Under the pieces are notes generated by a model, which saw only the letters and a program-made list of their open reading frames with translations, was not told the DNA's origin and ran no database searches. A program made the translations under genes and the position numbers. A stretch of DNA of 32,943 bases, taken from positions 1 through 32,943 of the forward strand of contig NZ_FNQP01000035.1 of the NCBI RefSeq assembly GCF_900107695.1, written 5' to 3'. The stretch comes from Thiothrix caldifontis (GTDB taxonomy: Bacteria; Pseudomonadota; Gammaproteobacteria; Thiotrichales; Thiotrichaceae). This document shows positions 20,342-28,481 of the stretch, in pieces; positions within the stretch are counted from its first letter, which is position 1, and each line of letters begins with the position of its first letter.

Positions 20342-23053
20342 CTATTCCAGCAAAGCGTGTAACTCTGGCAAGCACGAACCGCAATTCGTCCCCGCATTCA
20401 AGCAACGCCCAATCGCCTCCACACTGCTCAAACCCTGCTCTGCAATCGCCTTGCGGATGGTTTTTTCGCCGACGTTGAAACACGCGCAGACCGTGCGTCC
20501 TTTGTCTTCGCCCGCCACTGCCGGTTTGCCTGCCAGCAAGCTGACACGATCCGTGGGGGACAAGGTTTCCTGTGCAAACAGGCTCACCAACCACTCACGG
20601 GGCGGCAAACGTTCGGCGGATGCGCTGATGAACAGGCAGCTTTCTAATTGCCCACCGGTGAAACGCGCAGCGCGGTAGGTTTGGCGGGCAACGTCTAGGT
20701 ATTCCGTCCAGTTCACGTCATCGGCGTGTTGACATAACAGATCGCGGGCGAAGGTTGCCCAATCGGCGGCGGGTTGCTGGCCTGCGAGTTCGTAACGCCA
20801 GGCGTTGGGGACTTTGATGGCAGTCCAGTAAGTGTAAGAGGGCGTATGCAATACGCCCCTACCGTGAATATTCGTAGGGGCGTATTGCATACGCCCTCCT
20901 TCGAGAGCAGCGAGGGGGATTTTCCTTCGCGAAATCAAAAACCCCTGCCAAGCCGCTGTATACGCCTCAATCGCCACCACTGCGTGCTTGCTCTCCGGCT
21001 GCCCCGAAATCGGGTCAACGTTTGCCGGAATCAACGCCCCCACGCCTGCCGCGCCGCTGAATTGCCCGCTCCAGTGCATCGGCACAAACAAGCTGCCGCG
21101 TTGCTGGTCACGGCTGGTTTTCACCTTGGCCAAGATGTGCTGCGTACCGTTGTGGATGCGGGCAATCGCCCCTTCCTGCAAGCCTTGATCCCGCGCATCA
21201 CACGGGTGCATTTCCACGTAAGGTTCAGCGACGTGCGCGGACAAGCGCGGCGAAATACCGGTGCGTGTCAGCGTGTGCCAATGATCGCGCACCCGTCCGG
21301 TATTCAGCACAAACGGGAATTCGGGCGTGCGTTGTGATTGCGGCAAACGCGGTTGCACGGCGATGAATTGCGCCTTGCCGGATGGGGTGAAAAATTTGCC
21401 ATCGGCAAACAAGCGCGTCGTCCCCTGCCCCGCAGCATCCAGCGGCCATTGTGTCGGTGGTAACTGGTCGTAATCTGCCGCCGTCAGCGTTTGCCACGCA
21501 CCCAGGTTAAAGCAACGTGCGCCGTGATTTTCAAATGCGGAAAGGGCAGCATGTTCGCGGAAAACTTCGTGGGCGGATTGATACTGAAACGCCGCGCCAA
21601 AACCCATTGCCTGCGCCACTTCAGCCAAGATTTGCCAATCCTGCTTGGCTTCGCCCGGTGCTGGCAAAAACGGCGGTTGGCGTGAAATCGTGCGGTCGCT
21701 GTTGGTAACAGTGCCGTCGCGTTCACCCCATGTCAGCGCGGGCAAACGGATGTGCGCCAAATCCACGGTATCGGTGTTGCGCACGCAATCGGATACCACC
21801 ACCAGTTCGCACGCCAGTAAGGCGCGACGCACTTGCGCACTGTCCGGCAAACTCACCGCCGGATTTGTGCCCATAATCCACACCGCTTTGACCTTGCCCG
21901 CCTCCATCGCTTGGAACAAATCCACCGCCTTCAGCCCAGCCTGTGGCGCAATGCGCGGGGATTGCCAGAAACGTTGCACCAAGTCGCGGTGCTGTGGGTT
22001 GTCGATGTCGAGATGCGCCGCAAGCTGGTTGGCAAGCCCGCCGACTTCGCGCCCACCCATCGCATTCGGTTGTCCGGTGAAGGAAAATGCACCCATGCCC
22101 ACCTTGCCGATACGCCCCGTCAGCAAGTGGCAATTGATCAGCGCATTGCCTTTGTCCACGCCGCTGGAGGATTGGTTGATGCCTTGCGAAAACACCGTGA
22201 CCACCCGTTGCGTCGCGGCAAACAGCTTAAAGAACTGCTCCACAGCTTCAACCGTGAGATTGCATTGGGCTGCCACGGCTTGCACTGAAGACGCTGTGGT
22301 TTTCGCCAACTCCACTGCCTGTTCCATGCCGTGGGTGGATTCGCCGACGAACGCGGCATCGGTATGCCCGTTTTCCGCGAGCCATGCCAGCAAGCCGTTG
22401 AACAGAATTGCATCCGTCCCCGGTGCTAGCCCCAAGTGCAGATCGGCAAGGTCGGCGGTTTGAGTACGGCGCGGGTCAATCGTCACCACTTGCAACGCCG
22501 GATTGAGCTTTTTCGCTTTGACCATGCGCTGATACAGCACGGGGTGACACCACGCAGTATTGCTGCCCACCAACACGATGAGTTCAGCTTGCTCCAAATC
22601 TTCGTAGCTGCATGACACAAGGTCTTCACCGAAAGCGCGTTTGTGTGCCGCCACTGCCGACGACATGCACAGGCGCGAATTGGTGTCGATATTCGCCGAA
22701 CCGAGGTAGCCTTTCATCAGCTTGTTGGCAACGTAATAATCTTCGGTCAGCAATTGCCCGGAGACGTAGAACGCCACCGCGTCTGCGCCGTGTTCTTCGA
22801 TGATTTGCTGGAAACGGCTGGCGATGGTGGACGTTGCCACATCCCAGCTCACGCGCTGCCCGTCGATTTCGGGGTAGAGCAGGCGTTGCGGATGATCCAG
22901 CGTTTCCGCCAAGGCTGTGCCTTTGGAACATAGCCTGCCGAGGTTGGCGGGGTGTTCCTTGTCGGGGCGTACCTTAAATGCGCCAGCCGCGTCTTGTTCG
23001 ACGATGACCCCGCAGCCTACGCCGCAGTAGGGGCAGGTGGTTTTGGTTTGCAT
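20342..23053 (-). CDS. nasA: Assimilatory nitrate reductase catalytic subunit
   Basis: This cytoplasmic molybdenum enzyme reduces nitrate to nitrite. The 903-residue protein begins with the [4Fe-4S] ligands Cys7, Cys10, Cys14 and Cys42 (TCPYCGVGCG, LGRLCSKG). The molybdopterin oxidoreductase core follows, with motifs such as NIDTNSRLCMSS and TGRIGKVGMGAFSFTGQPNAMGGREVGGL. The dinucleotide-binding region is around 570-690. The last 60 residues are a BFD-like [2Fe-2S] domain (VCACFNVGE ... GTNCGSCLPEL), as in the Klebsiella-type enzyme. An AAGGA precedes the ATG. It follows nirB and nirD in one operon, separated from nirD by an intergenic hairpin repeat. At about residues 719-740 the sequence is interrupted in frame by a palindromic element, so activity should be verified. 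Confidence 0.92.
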   Translation of the reverse strand: MQTKTTCPYCGVGCGVIVEQDAAGAFKVRPDKEHPANLGRLCSKGTALAETLDHPQRLLYPEIDGQRVSWDVATSTIASRFQQIIEEHGADAVAFYVSGQLLTEDYYVANKLMKGYLGSANIDTNSRLCMSSAVAAHKRAFGEDLVSCSYEDLEQAELIVLVGSNTAWCHPVLYQRMVKAKKLNPALQVVTIDPRRTQTADLADLHLGLAPGTDAILFNGLLAWLAENGHTDAAFVGESTHGMEQAVELAKTTASSVQAVAAQCNLTVEAVEQFFKLFAATQRVVTVFSQGINQSSSGVDKGNALINCHLLTGRIGKVGMGAFSFTGQPNAMGGREVGGLANQLAAHLDIDNPQHRDLVQRFWQSPRIAPQAGLKAVDLFQAMEAGKVKAVWIMGTNPAVSLPDSAQVRRALLACELVVVSDCVRNTDTVDLAHIRLPALTWGERDGTVTNSDRTISRQPPFLPAPGEAKQDWQILAEVAQAMGFGAAFQYQSAHEVFREHAALSAFENHGARCFNLGAWQTLTAADYDQLPPTQWPLDAAGQGTTRLFADGKFFTPSGKAQFIAVQPRLPQSQRTPEFPFVLNTGRVRDHWHTLTRTGISPRLSAHVAEPYVEMHPCDARDQGLQEGAIARIHNGTQHILAKVKTSRDQQRGSLFVPMHWSGQFSGAAGVGALIPANVDPISGQPESKHAVVAIEAYTAAWQGFLISRRKIPLAALEGGRMQYAPTNIHGRGVLHTPSYTYWTAIKVPNAWRYELAGQQPAADWATFARDLLCQHADDVNWTEYLDVARQTYRAARFTGGQLESCLFISASAERLPPREWLVSLFAQETLSPTDRVSLLAGKPAVAGEDKGRTVCACFNVGEKTIRKAIAEQGLSSVEAIGRCLNAGTNCGSCLPELHALLE
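20838..20898. repeat. Palindromic repeat element inside nasA
   Basis: Perfect 25-bp arms (20838-20862 and 20874-20898) surround an 11-base loop. The arms have the core GGCGTATGCAATACGCC and its complement. On the nasA strand it reads as an open stretch encoding roughly EGGRMQYAPTNIHGRGVLHTP, unlike nitrate reductases, between IPLAAL and YWTAIKVPNAW. It looks like a miniature palindromic element of the REP/MITE kind; similar GTAGGGGCGTATTGCATACG hairpins are, as I recall, spread through several bacterial genomes. Confidence 0.85.
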
Positions 23054-23070
23054 AAATCATTCCTTAAGAA

Positions 23071-23174
23071 CCCTCACCCCAACCCCTCTCCCAGAGGTAG
23101 AGGGGCTAAGAGAAGAGAGCCATCTTTATCTTGCTCCCCCTCTACCTCTGGGAGAGGGGGCTGGGGGGTGAGGG
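23071..23174. repeat. Long imperfect inverted repeat between nasA and nirD
   Basis: Arms at 23071-23105 and 23137-23174 are complementary except for three extra bases in the right arm. Both are built from CCCTCACCCC and CCCTCTCCCAGAGGTAGAGG. The loop is about 31 bases. The sequence type is a common dispersed intergenic hairpin. Placed inside the operon it may also set the amount or stability of the nasA part of the message. Confidence 0.8.
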
Positions 23175-23178
23175 TGTC

Positions 23179-23487
23179 TTAAAGCTGAAGAAACACCCTG
23201 CCCCCCTCCACCTTCACCGCAAACACATTGCTACACCCATGATCCGGCGCAAGCGCGTTGCCGCTGCTCAGGTCGATCTTCCAATTGTGTAGCGGGCAAG
23301 TGACGGTCGAGCCGTGCATAATCCCTTGTGACAACGGCCCACCTTTGTGCGGGCAAGCATCCCGAATCGCGTAAACCTGATCATCCGAACCGCGAAACAC
23401 GGCGATGTCGGTGTCACGGGTTTTGATCAGGCGCGAGCCGAGTACCGGAATTTTGTTTAATTCGACGACTTCTATCCATTTGCTCAT
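23179..23487 (-). CDS. nirD: Nitrite reductase [NAD(P)H] small subunit, Rieske type
   Basis: This is the small partner of NirB in cytoplasmic reduction of nitrite to ammonium. The 102-residue protein is a Rieske-fold domain with both ligand pairs intact: Cys45 and His47 in CPHKGG, Cys64 and His67 in CPLHNW. It could therefore bind a [2Fe-2S] cluster, unlike the E. coli NirD that lacks ligands. An AGGAG overlapping the nirB stop precedes its ATG, and only 12 bp separate the two genes. Confidence 0.93.
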   Translation of the reverse strand: MSKWIEVVELNKIPVLGSRLIKTRDTDIAVFRGSDDQVYAIRDACPHKGGPLSQGIMHGSTVTCPLHNWKIDLSSGNALAPDHGCSNVFAVKVEGGRVFLQL

Positions 23488-23499
23488 TATTGTGTACTC

Positions 23500-25941
23500 C
23501 TAGGCTTCGATCATGATCGGGGTAAATTCAGCAGCTTCTGCACCGTCGGCACGGGCTTTCCAGGGGTCGATTTGCGCAGGCTGTTGCGAAATCAGGAAAC
23601 GCTCGTACAAGGCTTTGCGGTTGGCGGCATCGCTTAAAATCGCGGTTTTGACCTTTTCCAAACCGACGCGCTCAATCCACGGCGCGGTACGTTCCAGATA
23701 ATGCGCGTCTTCGCGGTAGAACTGGCAGAACGCGCCGGTGTATTCCAGCACTTCCTCCTCCGTGGCGACTTTGCACAGCAAATCGGTGACGCGCACTTTG
23801 ATACCGCCGTTACCGCCGATGTGCAGCTCGTAGCCGGAATCGACGCACACCACGCCGATGTCCTTGATGGTGGCTTCTGCACAGTTGCGCGGGCAACCGG
23901 AGACTGCCAGTTTGAACTTGTGCGGCATCCACGAACCCCACGTCAGTTCTTCCAGCTTCACGCCCAAGCCCGTGGAATCTTGCGTGCCGAAACGACACCA
24001 TTCACTGCCGACGCAAGTTTTCACGGTACGCATCGCCTTGCCGTAAGCGTGACCAGACACAAAACCTGCCGCGCTCAAATCCTTCCACATCGCGGGCAAC
24101 TGTTCTTTTTTGATGCCGAACATATCAATGCGCTGCCCACCCGTGACTTTCATGGTCGGCACTTGGTATTTGTCAGCAACATCCGCAATGGCGCGTAATT
24201 GATCGGAGGTACACATCCCGCCGAACATGCGCGGCACGACCGAATACGAACCGTCTTTCTGGATATTGCCGTGGGCGCGTTCGTTGATGTAGCGCGATTG
24301 CGCATCGTCCACGTACTCAGTCGGGTAAGCGCACAGCAGGTAATAATTGAGTGCGTTCCGGCAAGATGGGCAACCATCCGGCGTTTTCCACTCGAAATGT
24401 TCACGCACCGCAGGCATGGTTTTCAGGTTGTGCTGAATAATGCCGTGGCGAATATCGTCATGGGTGTAATCGGTGCATTTACACAACGGTTTGGTTTTCG
24501 GCGTGGCGGAATAGTCGCCGCCAACGGTATGCGCCAGCAAGGATTCGACCAAGCCGGTACACGAACCGCACGAAGCCGAAGCCTTGGTATGCGCACGCAC
24601 TTCATCCAGCGTGAATAACTTTTTCTCGGTAATCGCTTTTACGATGTCGCCTTTGCACACGCCATTACAGCCACAAATTTCGGCATTGTCTGGCAAGCTG
24701 GCAACGCGGGTGTCGGGGTTATGCCCGGAATCGCCCAAATGATGTTGCCCGAATAGCAGGGTGTCGCGGAAGGCGGACACATCCGTGCCGTCTTTCATCA
24801 ACTGGAAATACCAACTGCCATCGACGGTATCGCCGTACAGCACCGCGCCCTTGACCTGATTATCTTGCAGCACGATCTTTTTGTATGTGCCGGACGCTGC
24901 ATCCTTGAACACGATGTCTTCGGTCTGGTCATTGCCGGTGAAATCGCCAGCGGAAAACAATTCAATGCCCGTCACTTTTAGCTTAGTGGACGTGACCGTG
25001 CCGACGTAGCGGGCAATGCCGTGTTTGGCGAGGTGGTTGGCGGCGACTTTGGCTTGTTCAAACAGCGGGGCTACCAAGCCGTAGGCAATGCCGCGATGTT
25101 GCACGCATTCGCCAATCGCGTAGATTTTCGGATCGGTAATGGTTTGCATGGTGTCGCTGACCACGATACCGCGTTCGCAATACAATCCGGCGGATTTGCC
25201 GAGTTCGGTATTGGGTTTAATGCCGACTGCCATCACCACCAAATCGGCGGGAATTTCGGTGCCGTTTTTGAAACGCACGGCGGTGACGCGCTCTTGCCCA
25301 AGGATTTCAGCGGTGCTGTGTTCCATCAGGAAGGTCATGCCGCGCTCTGCCAGAGATTTTTGCAACATGGCAGCAGCGGGTTTGTCGAGCTGGCGTTCCA
25401 TCAAGGTGTCGAGCAGGTGGACGACGGTGACGTTCATACCTTGTTTCATCAAGCCGTTGGCGGCTTCCAGCCCCAGCAAGCCGCCGCCGATGACGACCGC
25501 GTGTTGATACTGGCTAGCGGTTGCCAGCATGGTATCCACGTCTTTGATGTCGCGGAAACCGATCACTCCCGCTTTATCCGCACCGGGCAAGGGCAGCATG
25601 AACGGCACGGAACCCGTGGCAATAATCAGGCGGTCGTAATGCGCTACCGTGCCGTCGGTGGCGATGACTTCGCGGCGGGCGCGGTTGATTTGCTCAACCT
25701 TTTTGCCTTTGTGCAAGGTGATGCCGTTGTCGATGTACCACTGTTCGCCGTTGAGCATGATTTGCTCGATGGTCTTTTCGCTGGCAAGTACCGGCGAAAG
25801 CATAATGCGGTTGTAATTGCCGTAAGGTTCTTCGCCGAATACCGTGATGTTGTAATGGTCGGGGGCAAGTTTGAGCAGTTCTTCGAGGGTGCGTACCCCT
25901 GCCATGCCGTTGCCGATCAGTACTAAATTTTCTTTGTGCAT
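23500..25941 (-). CDS. nirB: Nitrite reductase [NAD(P)H] large subunit
   Basis: This flavoprotein reduces nitrite to ammonium with NAD(P)H, siroheme and iron-sulfur clusters. I place the start at ATG 25939-25941, which follows a GGAG and gives the standard N-terminus (MHKENLVLIGNGMAGVRTLEEL). The product is 813 residues. It contains, in order, an FAD- and NAD-binding pyridine nucleotide oxidoreductase module with a second GGGLLGLEAA motif, a BFD-like [2Fe-2S] region (CGCNGVCKG ... CGSCTGLVE), ferredoxin-like halves, and the siroheme/[4Fe-4S] motifs CVGSEWC near residue 640 and SGCPRNC near 680. It is the first gene of the operon, and its leader carries a sigma-54 promoter, tandem hairpins and a terminator. 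Confidence 0.95.
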   Translation of the reverse strand: MHKENLVLIGNGMAGVRTLEELLKLAPDHYNITVFGEEPYGNYNRIMLSPVLASEKTIEQIMLNGEQWYIDNGITLHKGKKVEQINRARREVIATDGTVAHYDRLIIATGSVPFMLPLPGADKAGVIGFRDIKDVDTMLATASQYQHAVVIGGGLLGLEAANGLMKQGMNVTVVHLLDTLMERQLDKPAAAMLQKSLAERGMTFLMEHSTAEILGQERVTAVRFKNGTEIPADLVVMAVGIKPNTELGKSAGLYCERGIVVSDTMQTITDPKIYAIGECVQHRGIAYGLVAPLFEQAKVAANHLAKHGIARYVGTVTSTKLKVTGIELFSAGDFTGNDQTEDIVFKDAASGTYKKIVLQDNQVKGAVLYGDTVDGSWYFQLMKDGTDVSAFRDTLLFGQHHLGDSGHNPDTRVASLPDNAEICGCNGVCKGDIVKAITEKKLFTLDEVRAHTKASASCGSCTGLVESLLAHTVGGDYSATPKTKPLCKCTDYTHDDIRHGIIQHNLKTMPAVREHFEWKTPDGCPSCRNALNYYLLCAYPTEYVDDAQSRYINERAHGNIQKDGSYSVVPRMFGGMCTSDQLRAIADVADKYQVPTMKVTGGQRIDMFGIKKEQLPAMWKDLSAAGFVSGHAYGKAMRTVKTCVGSEWCRFGTQDSTGLGVKLEELTWGSWMPHKFKLAVSGCPRNCAEATIKDIGVVCVDSGYELHIGGNGGIKVRVTDLLCKVATEEEVLEYTGAFCQFYREDAHYLERTAPWIERVGLEKVKTAILSDAANRKALYERFLISQQPAQIDPWKARADGAEAAEFTPIMIEA

Positions 25942-25960
25942 TGTTGCGTCTCCTGAAAAC

Positions 25961-26009
25961 AAAAAAGCCCTGAACCGTTACGCCGGAGAGGGCGCAGGGT
26001 TCAGGGCTT
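25961..26009 (-). terminator. Intrinsic terminator in the nirB leader (attenuator)
   Basis: Read leftward, GAAGCCCTGAACC pairs with GGTTCAGGGC and is followed at once by TTTTTT. The perfect stem is 12 bp if its outer A-T pairs are counted; the loop holds a small inner GCGCC/GGCG stem. It ends about 20 bases before the nirB start codon and ahead of its ribosome binding site, so unless it is overridden no nirBD-nasA message would form. This marks the leader as controlled by antitermination. Confidence 0.9.
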
Positions 26010-26030
26010 CGTTACCCGTGATATGTGTGT

Positions 26031-26074
26031 CACGCAACAGTGCGTGGTGGCTGTACCTCGATCGCCGTTGACCG
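26031..26074 (-). promoter_or_regulatory. Tandem hexaloop hairpins: candidate ANTAR-protein target in the nirB leader
   Basis: On the nirB strand, hairpin P1 (26074-26059) is CGGTC-AACGGC-GATCG. Hairpin P2 (26046-26031) is CACGC-ACTGTT-GCGTG. Both have five-pair stems (P1 with one G-U) and six-base loops with A at position 1 and G at position 4. They are separated by 12 bases and lie just before the terminator. This is the consensus described for RNA targets of ANTAR antiterminators such as NasR. The cognate ANTAR gene is not in this window. Confidence 0.8.
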
Positions 26075-26098
26075 GGGGGCAGCGTTTGGGGAGATTTA

Positions 26099-26115
26099 TG
26101 CAAGGGTTGTGCCAA
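26099..26115 (-). promoter_or_regulatory. Sigma-54 promoter of the nirB operon
   Basis: The minus strand reads TTGGCACAACCCTTGCA, which matches the -24/-12 consensus with GG and GC ten bases apart and only one weak position different. Transcription would start near 26088, giving a leader of about 147 bases that contains both hairpins and the terminator. Confidence 0.85.
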
Positions 26116-26129
26116 GGGTGGCTGCGCCG

Positions 26130-26175
26130 TTACCCCCCTTCCCCAGCCCTTCCCCCGCAAGGGGTGAAGGGGGTA
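26130..26175. repeat. C/G-rich imperfect hairpin repeat upstream of the sigma-54 promoter
   Basis: TTACCCCCCTTC at 26130-26141 pairs imperfectly with GAAGGGGGTAA near 26165-26175, with more C/G pairing inside. The composition resembles the hairpin repeat at 23071-23174. It lies between the possible NtrC site and the promoter, where it would be bridged by DNA looping. Confidence 0.55.
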
Positions 26176-26231
26176 AGAGGGAGATGTGGGTATATTAGTT
26201 TGCGCTGATTTGGGGAGTGGGTGGGGAGGTT

Positions 26232-26248
26232 TGCACTGGAATGGGGCA
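26232..26248. promoter_or_regulatory. Possible NtrC enhancer site
   Basis: TGCACT-GGAAT-GGGGCA matches the dyad TGCACY-N5-GGTGCA at all but one position. It lies about 150 bp upstream of the predicted sigma-54 start, a normal enhancer distance. One site alone is weak evidence. Confidence 0.45.
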
Positions 26249-26289
26249 TTCAAACACAAAAGCGGTTCACCTTAAAATTGACGATAATT

Positions 26290-26329
26290 AAGGAATCTTC
26301 CTTACAAAAAAGACGATTTTAGCTAAAAT
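26290..26329 (+). promoter_or_regulatory. Two short palindromes before the ATPase gene
   Basis: AAGGAATCTTCCTT (26290-26303, two central bases) and ATTTTAGCTAAAAT (26316-26329, perfect) lie within 50 bp of the ATPase start codon, the second only seven bases before it. They may be binding sites or a small hairpin covering the start; there is no clear ribosome binding site. Confidence 0.35.
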
Positions 26330-26336
26330 AGCCTTC

Positions 26337-27629
26337 ATGACCAAGAAAGAACTGCTCAAAACCCTAATCCGCGACTTCCAGCTACGGGAAATTCCTGCAT
26401 TGAAGCCGCGCAAGCTGGAAATTCCGCTGCATCTGAACAAGGTGATTACCCTCATGGGGGTACGGCGGAGCGGGAAATCCTCCATCCTGCTGCAAGCCAT
26501 CGACACCCTACGCAAAACCGTGCCCCGCGAACAAATCGTCTACCTGAACTTTGAGGACGAACGCCTTGATCTGGCTGCTGATGAGCTTGACCTGATTGTG
26601 CAGGCTTACCGCGAGTTGTACCCGGAACAGGATTTGTCACAGTGCTACTTCTTTTTTGATGAAATCCAGAACCTGCCGAAATGGGAACTTTTCATCCGGC
26701 GACTGGATGACAGTATATCCCGCCACCTGTTCATTACCGGCTCTAATAGCAAGTTGCTGGGCAGTGAAATCGCCACCGCCTTGCGCGGGCGTACCTTGCG
26801 CTACGAAGTATTCCCACTGTCATTTGCGGAATATTTGGGATTTCAGGGCATTGCAACGGATTGGCATGCCTCTCACTCACGCGCCCTGATCAACCGTGCC
26901 TTCGGGCAATTCCTGACACAAGGGGGCTTCCCGGAAGTCGCTTTGCTGGATGATGAAAGTGTGCGCCGCAAGCTGCTAACCGAATATTTCGATGTGATGA
27001 TTTACCGTGACCTGATCGAACGCTATCAGGAACGCAATGTGCAAGCACTGCGGTTTTTCCTGCGCCGTTGCATTGAAGGTGTCACCAGCCCGCTATCGGT
27101 TGCCAAAGTCCATAACGAGCTGAAATCTGCCGGATTCCGTATTGGCAAAGACACCTTGCACAACTATCTGGAACAAGCCAACGCGATTTACCTGCTGATG
27201 GTGGCTTACAAATACGACCCGTCACTGGTGCGGCGCGAACTGGGCGACAAGAAAGCCTACATTGTGGATAACGGTCTGATCAGCGCATTGAGCTGGCGGG
27301 CGGGACAAGATAAAGGCAAGTTGCTGGAAAATCTGGTGGCGATGGAATTACGCAAACAGGGCTTGGAACTGTTGTTTGTCAAAGGCACACAGGAATGTGA
27401 TTTTGTAGTGCAACAGCCCAACGGGGCTTGGCTACCGATACAAGTTTGTTACGAGATGGGTGATCCGGCTACTCGTGCACGTGAAGTGGCGGGATTAGTG
27501 GCAGCCTGTCGGTTTTGTGATACCCAAACCGGCATTATCCTCACAATGGATGAGGAAGCGGAATGGCAAGAAAGTGACGTTACCATCAGCGTTTCGCCCG
27601 TGTGGAAATATTTCAGTCAAGAGCCATAA
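26337..27629 (+). CDS. AAA-type ATPase with DUF4143 C-terminal domain
   Basis: The 430-residue protein belongs to the widespread AAA_14/DUF4143 group. Its N-terminal half has a Walker A-like GVRRSGKSS at about residues 41-49, Walker B with CYFFFDEIQNLPKWE, and the sensor ITGSNSKLL. The C-terminal half includes the DUF4143 pattern YIVDNGLISAL and a PD-(D/E)XK-like end with LLENLVAMELRKQG and ECDFVVQQPNGAWLPIQV. Such proteins are abundant in archaea and bacteria and often sit in variable, toxin-rich or defence-rich regions; their function is not settled. The gene converges on the VapC toxin gene and overlaps its end by 13 bp. Codons look native. Confidence 0.88.
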   Translation: MTKKELLKTLIRDFQLREIPALKPRKLEIPLHLNKVITLMGVRRSGKSSILLQAIDTLRKTVPREQIVYLNFEDERLDLAADELDLIVQAYRELYPEQDLSQCYFFFDEIQNLPKWELFIRRLDDSISRHLFITGSNSKLLGSEIATALRGRTLRYEVFPLSFAEYLGFQGIATDWHASHSRALINRAFGQFLTQGGFPEVALLDDESVRRKLLTEYFDVMIYRDLIERYQERNVQALRFFLRRCIEGVTSPLSVAKVHNELKSAGFRIGKDTLHNYLEQANAIYLLMVAYKYDPSLVRRELGDKKAYIVDNGLISALSWRAGQDKGKLLENLVAMELRKQGLELLFVKGTQECDFVVQQPNGAWLPIQVCYEMGDPATRAREVAGLVAACRFCDTQTGIILTMDEEAEWQESDVTISVSPVWKYFSQEP

Positions 27630-28042
27630 ATCCACGGATTCACTATCTCAACGCCTGTCGGTTTGAAATCCTCCACATTGCGGGTCACAACTGTCATGCC
27701 GTGAACCATTGCGGTTGCCGCAATCAGTGCATCACGATCTGAGCGCGGGTCTGGCACATGCAGGCTGGCACATTGCCGCGCAACGGCGGTATCCACTGCC
27801 AACACACGCTCAGCAAAACTGGGTAACACTTGGGTTTCCAACCACTGGCGCAACATTGCACCTTGGGTAGCATCACGCCGTTCCAGCGACAAGATGCCGG
27901 TTTCCAGCTCCAAAATGCTGATTGCCGACACAAATAAGCCGGTGGCAGGCACGCTTTGCGCCCAAGCGACGACGTGCGGGTCTGCCTTGCCGGTTTTGGC
28001 TTTGCGTAGTTCGGAAACCACGTTGGTATCCAGCACGTACAT
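27617..28042 (-). CDS. vapC: VapC-type PIN-domain ribonuclease toxin
   Basis: The 141-residue PIN domain keeps the acidic site of the family: Asp5 in LDTNVVSE, Glu45 in ILELETG, Asp104 in SDRDALIAATA and Asp125 in TRNVEDF. The arrangement with NVVSELRK and the ending IVNPW is typical for the FitB-like VapC branch. Toxins of this family cleave RNA, often a tRNA or rRNA, with magnesium. Its ATG shares one base with the stop of the antitoxin gene upstream, the usual coupling in such modules. Confidence 0.9.
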   Translation of the reverse strand: MYVLDTNVVSELRKAKTGKADPHVVAWAQSVPATGLFVSAISILELETGILSLERRDATQGAMLRQWLETQVLPSFAERVLAVDTAVARQCASLHVPDPRSDRDALIAATAMVHGMTVVTRNVEDFKPTGVEIVNPWIYGS

Positions 28043-28296
28043 CAGAGTAACTCCGCAGGCTGGTACAGTTTGCCACTCAAACGCGGTGGCTCGAATTCGA
28101 TGTCAGCCGCTGCTGGCATTGCCAATAAGTCAACGATACTCACCTGCTGCCCGGTGATGCGCAGGTATTCTCCAATACTGAGCAACACATGGGCGGGTTT
28201 GCCCCGGTCGGTGATGAATACCGGGCCATTGAGTGCCGCTTTCTTGGCGCGGCTGGCATCCTGATTGAATTCGCGGCTGGAAAGAGTTGTGATCAT
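28042..28296 (-). CDS. Phd/YefM-type antitoxin
   Basis: The 84-residue protein starts at ATG 28294-28296, preceded by AGAGG. The N-terminal half (MITTLSSREFNQDASRAKKAAL, then GPVFITDRGKPAHVLLSIGEY) is the Phd/YefM DNA-binding fold. The C-terminal part (about 55-84, acidic then proline-rich) would wrap the toxin. It binds and neutralises the VapC encoded next and should repress the pair. A short repeat ATTGT-N4-ACAAT at 28320-28333, just upstream, could be part of its operator. Confidence 0.88.
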   Translation of the reverse strand: MITTLSSREFNQDASRAKKAALNGPVFITDRGKPAHVLLSIGEYLRITGQQVSIVDLLAMPAAADIEFEPPRLSGKLYQPAELL

Positions 28297-28481
28297 GACA
28301 ACACCTCTTGCATTAAGTAATTGTAGAAACAATACTATAAAATCTTGGCCAAAAATAGAAGTATGGTAAATAACTGCGACGCTATCTAAACTCTTCATCA
28401 TCTCAAACATCCGCGAGTGTTACTGCCCCATGACTGACCTCAATACTCAACTGGTTTCCATCCTCAGCCGCGTTATACCGC

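Noticed and set aside
20325-20594. Upstream extension of the intact exporter to 376 residues
   Set aside because: The extra 90 codons are an out-of-frame reading of the end of nasA; the true start is ATG 20322-20324, which matches the start of the decayed copy.
21645-22463. Plus-strand open frame of 272 codons
   Set aside because: Antisense to nasA in its molybdopterin-binding core; no family features.
25021-25926. Plus-strand open frame of 301 codons
   Set aside because: Antisense to nirB, whose identity is certain; composition (many His, Gly, Phe and Val) is typical of a shadow frame.
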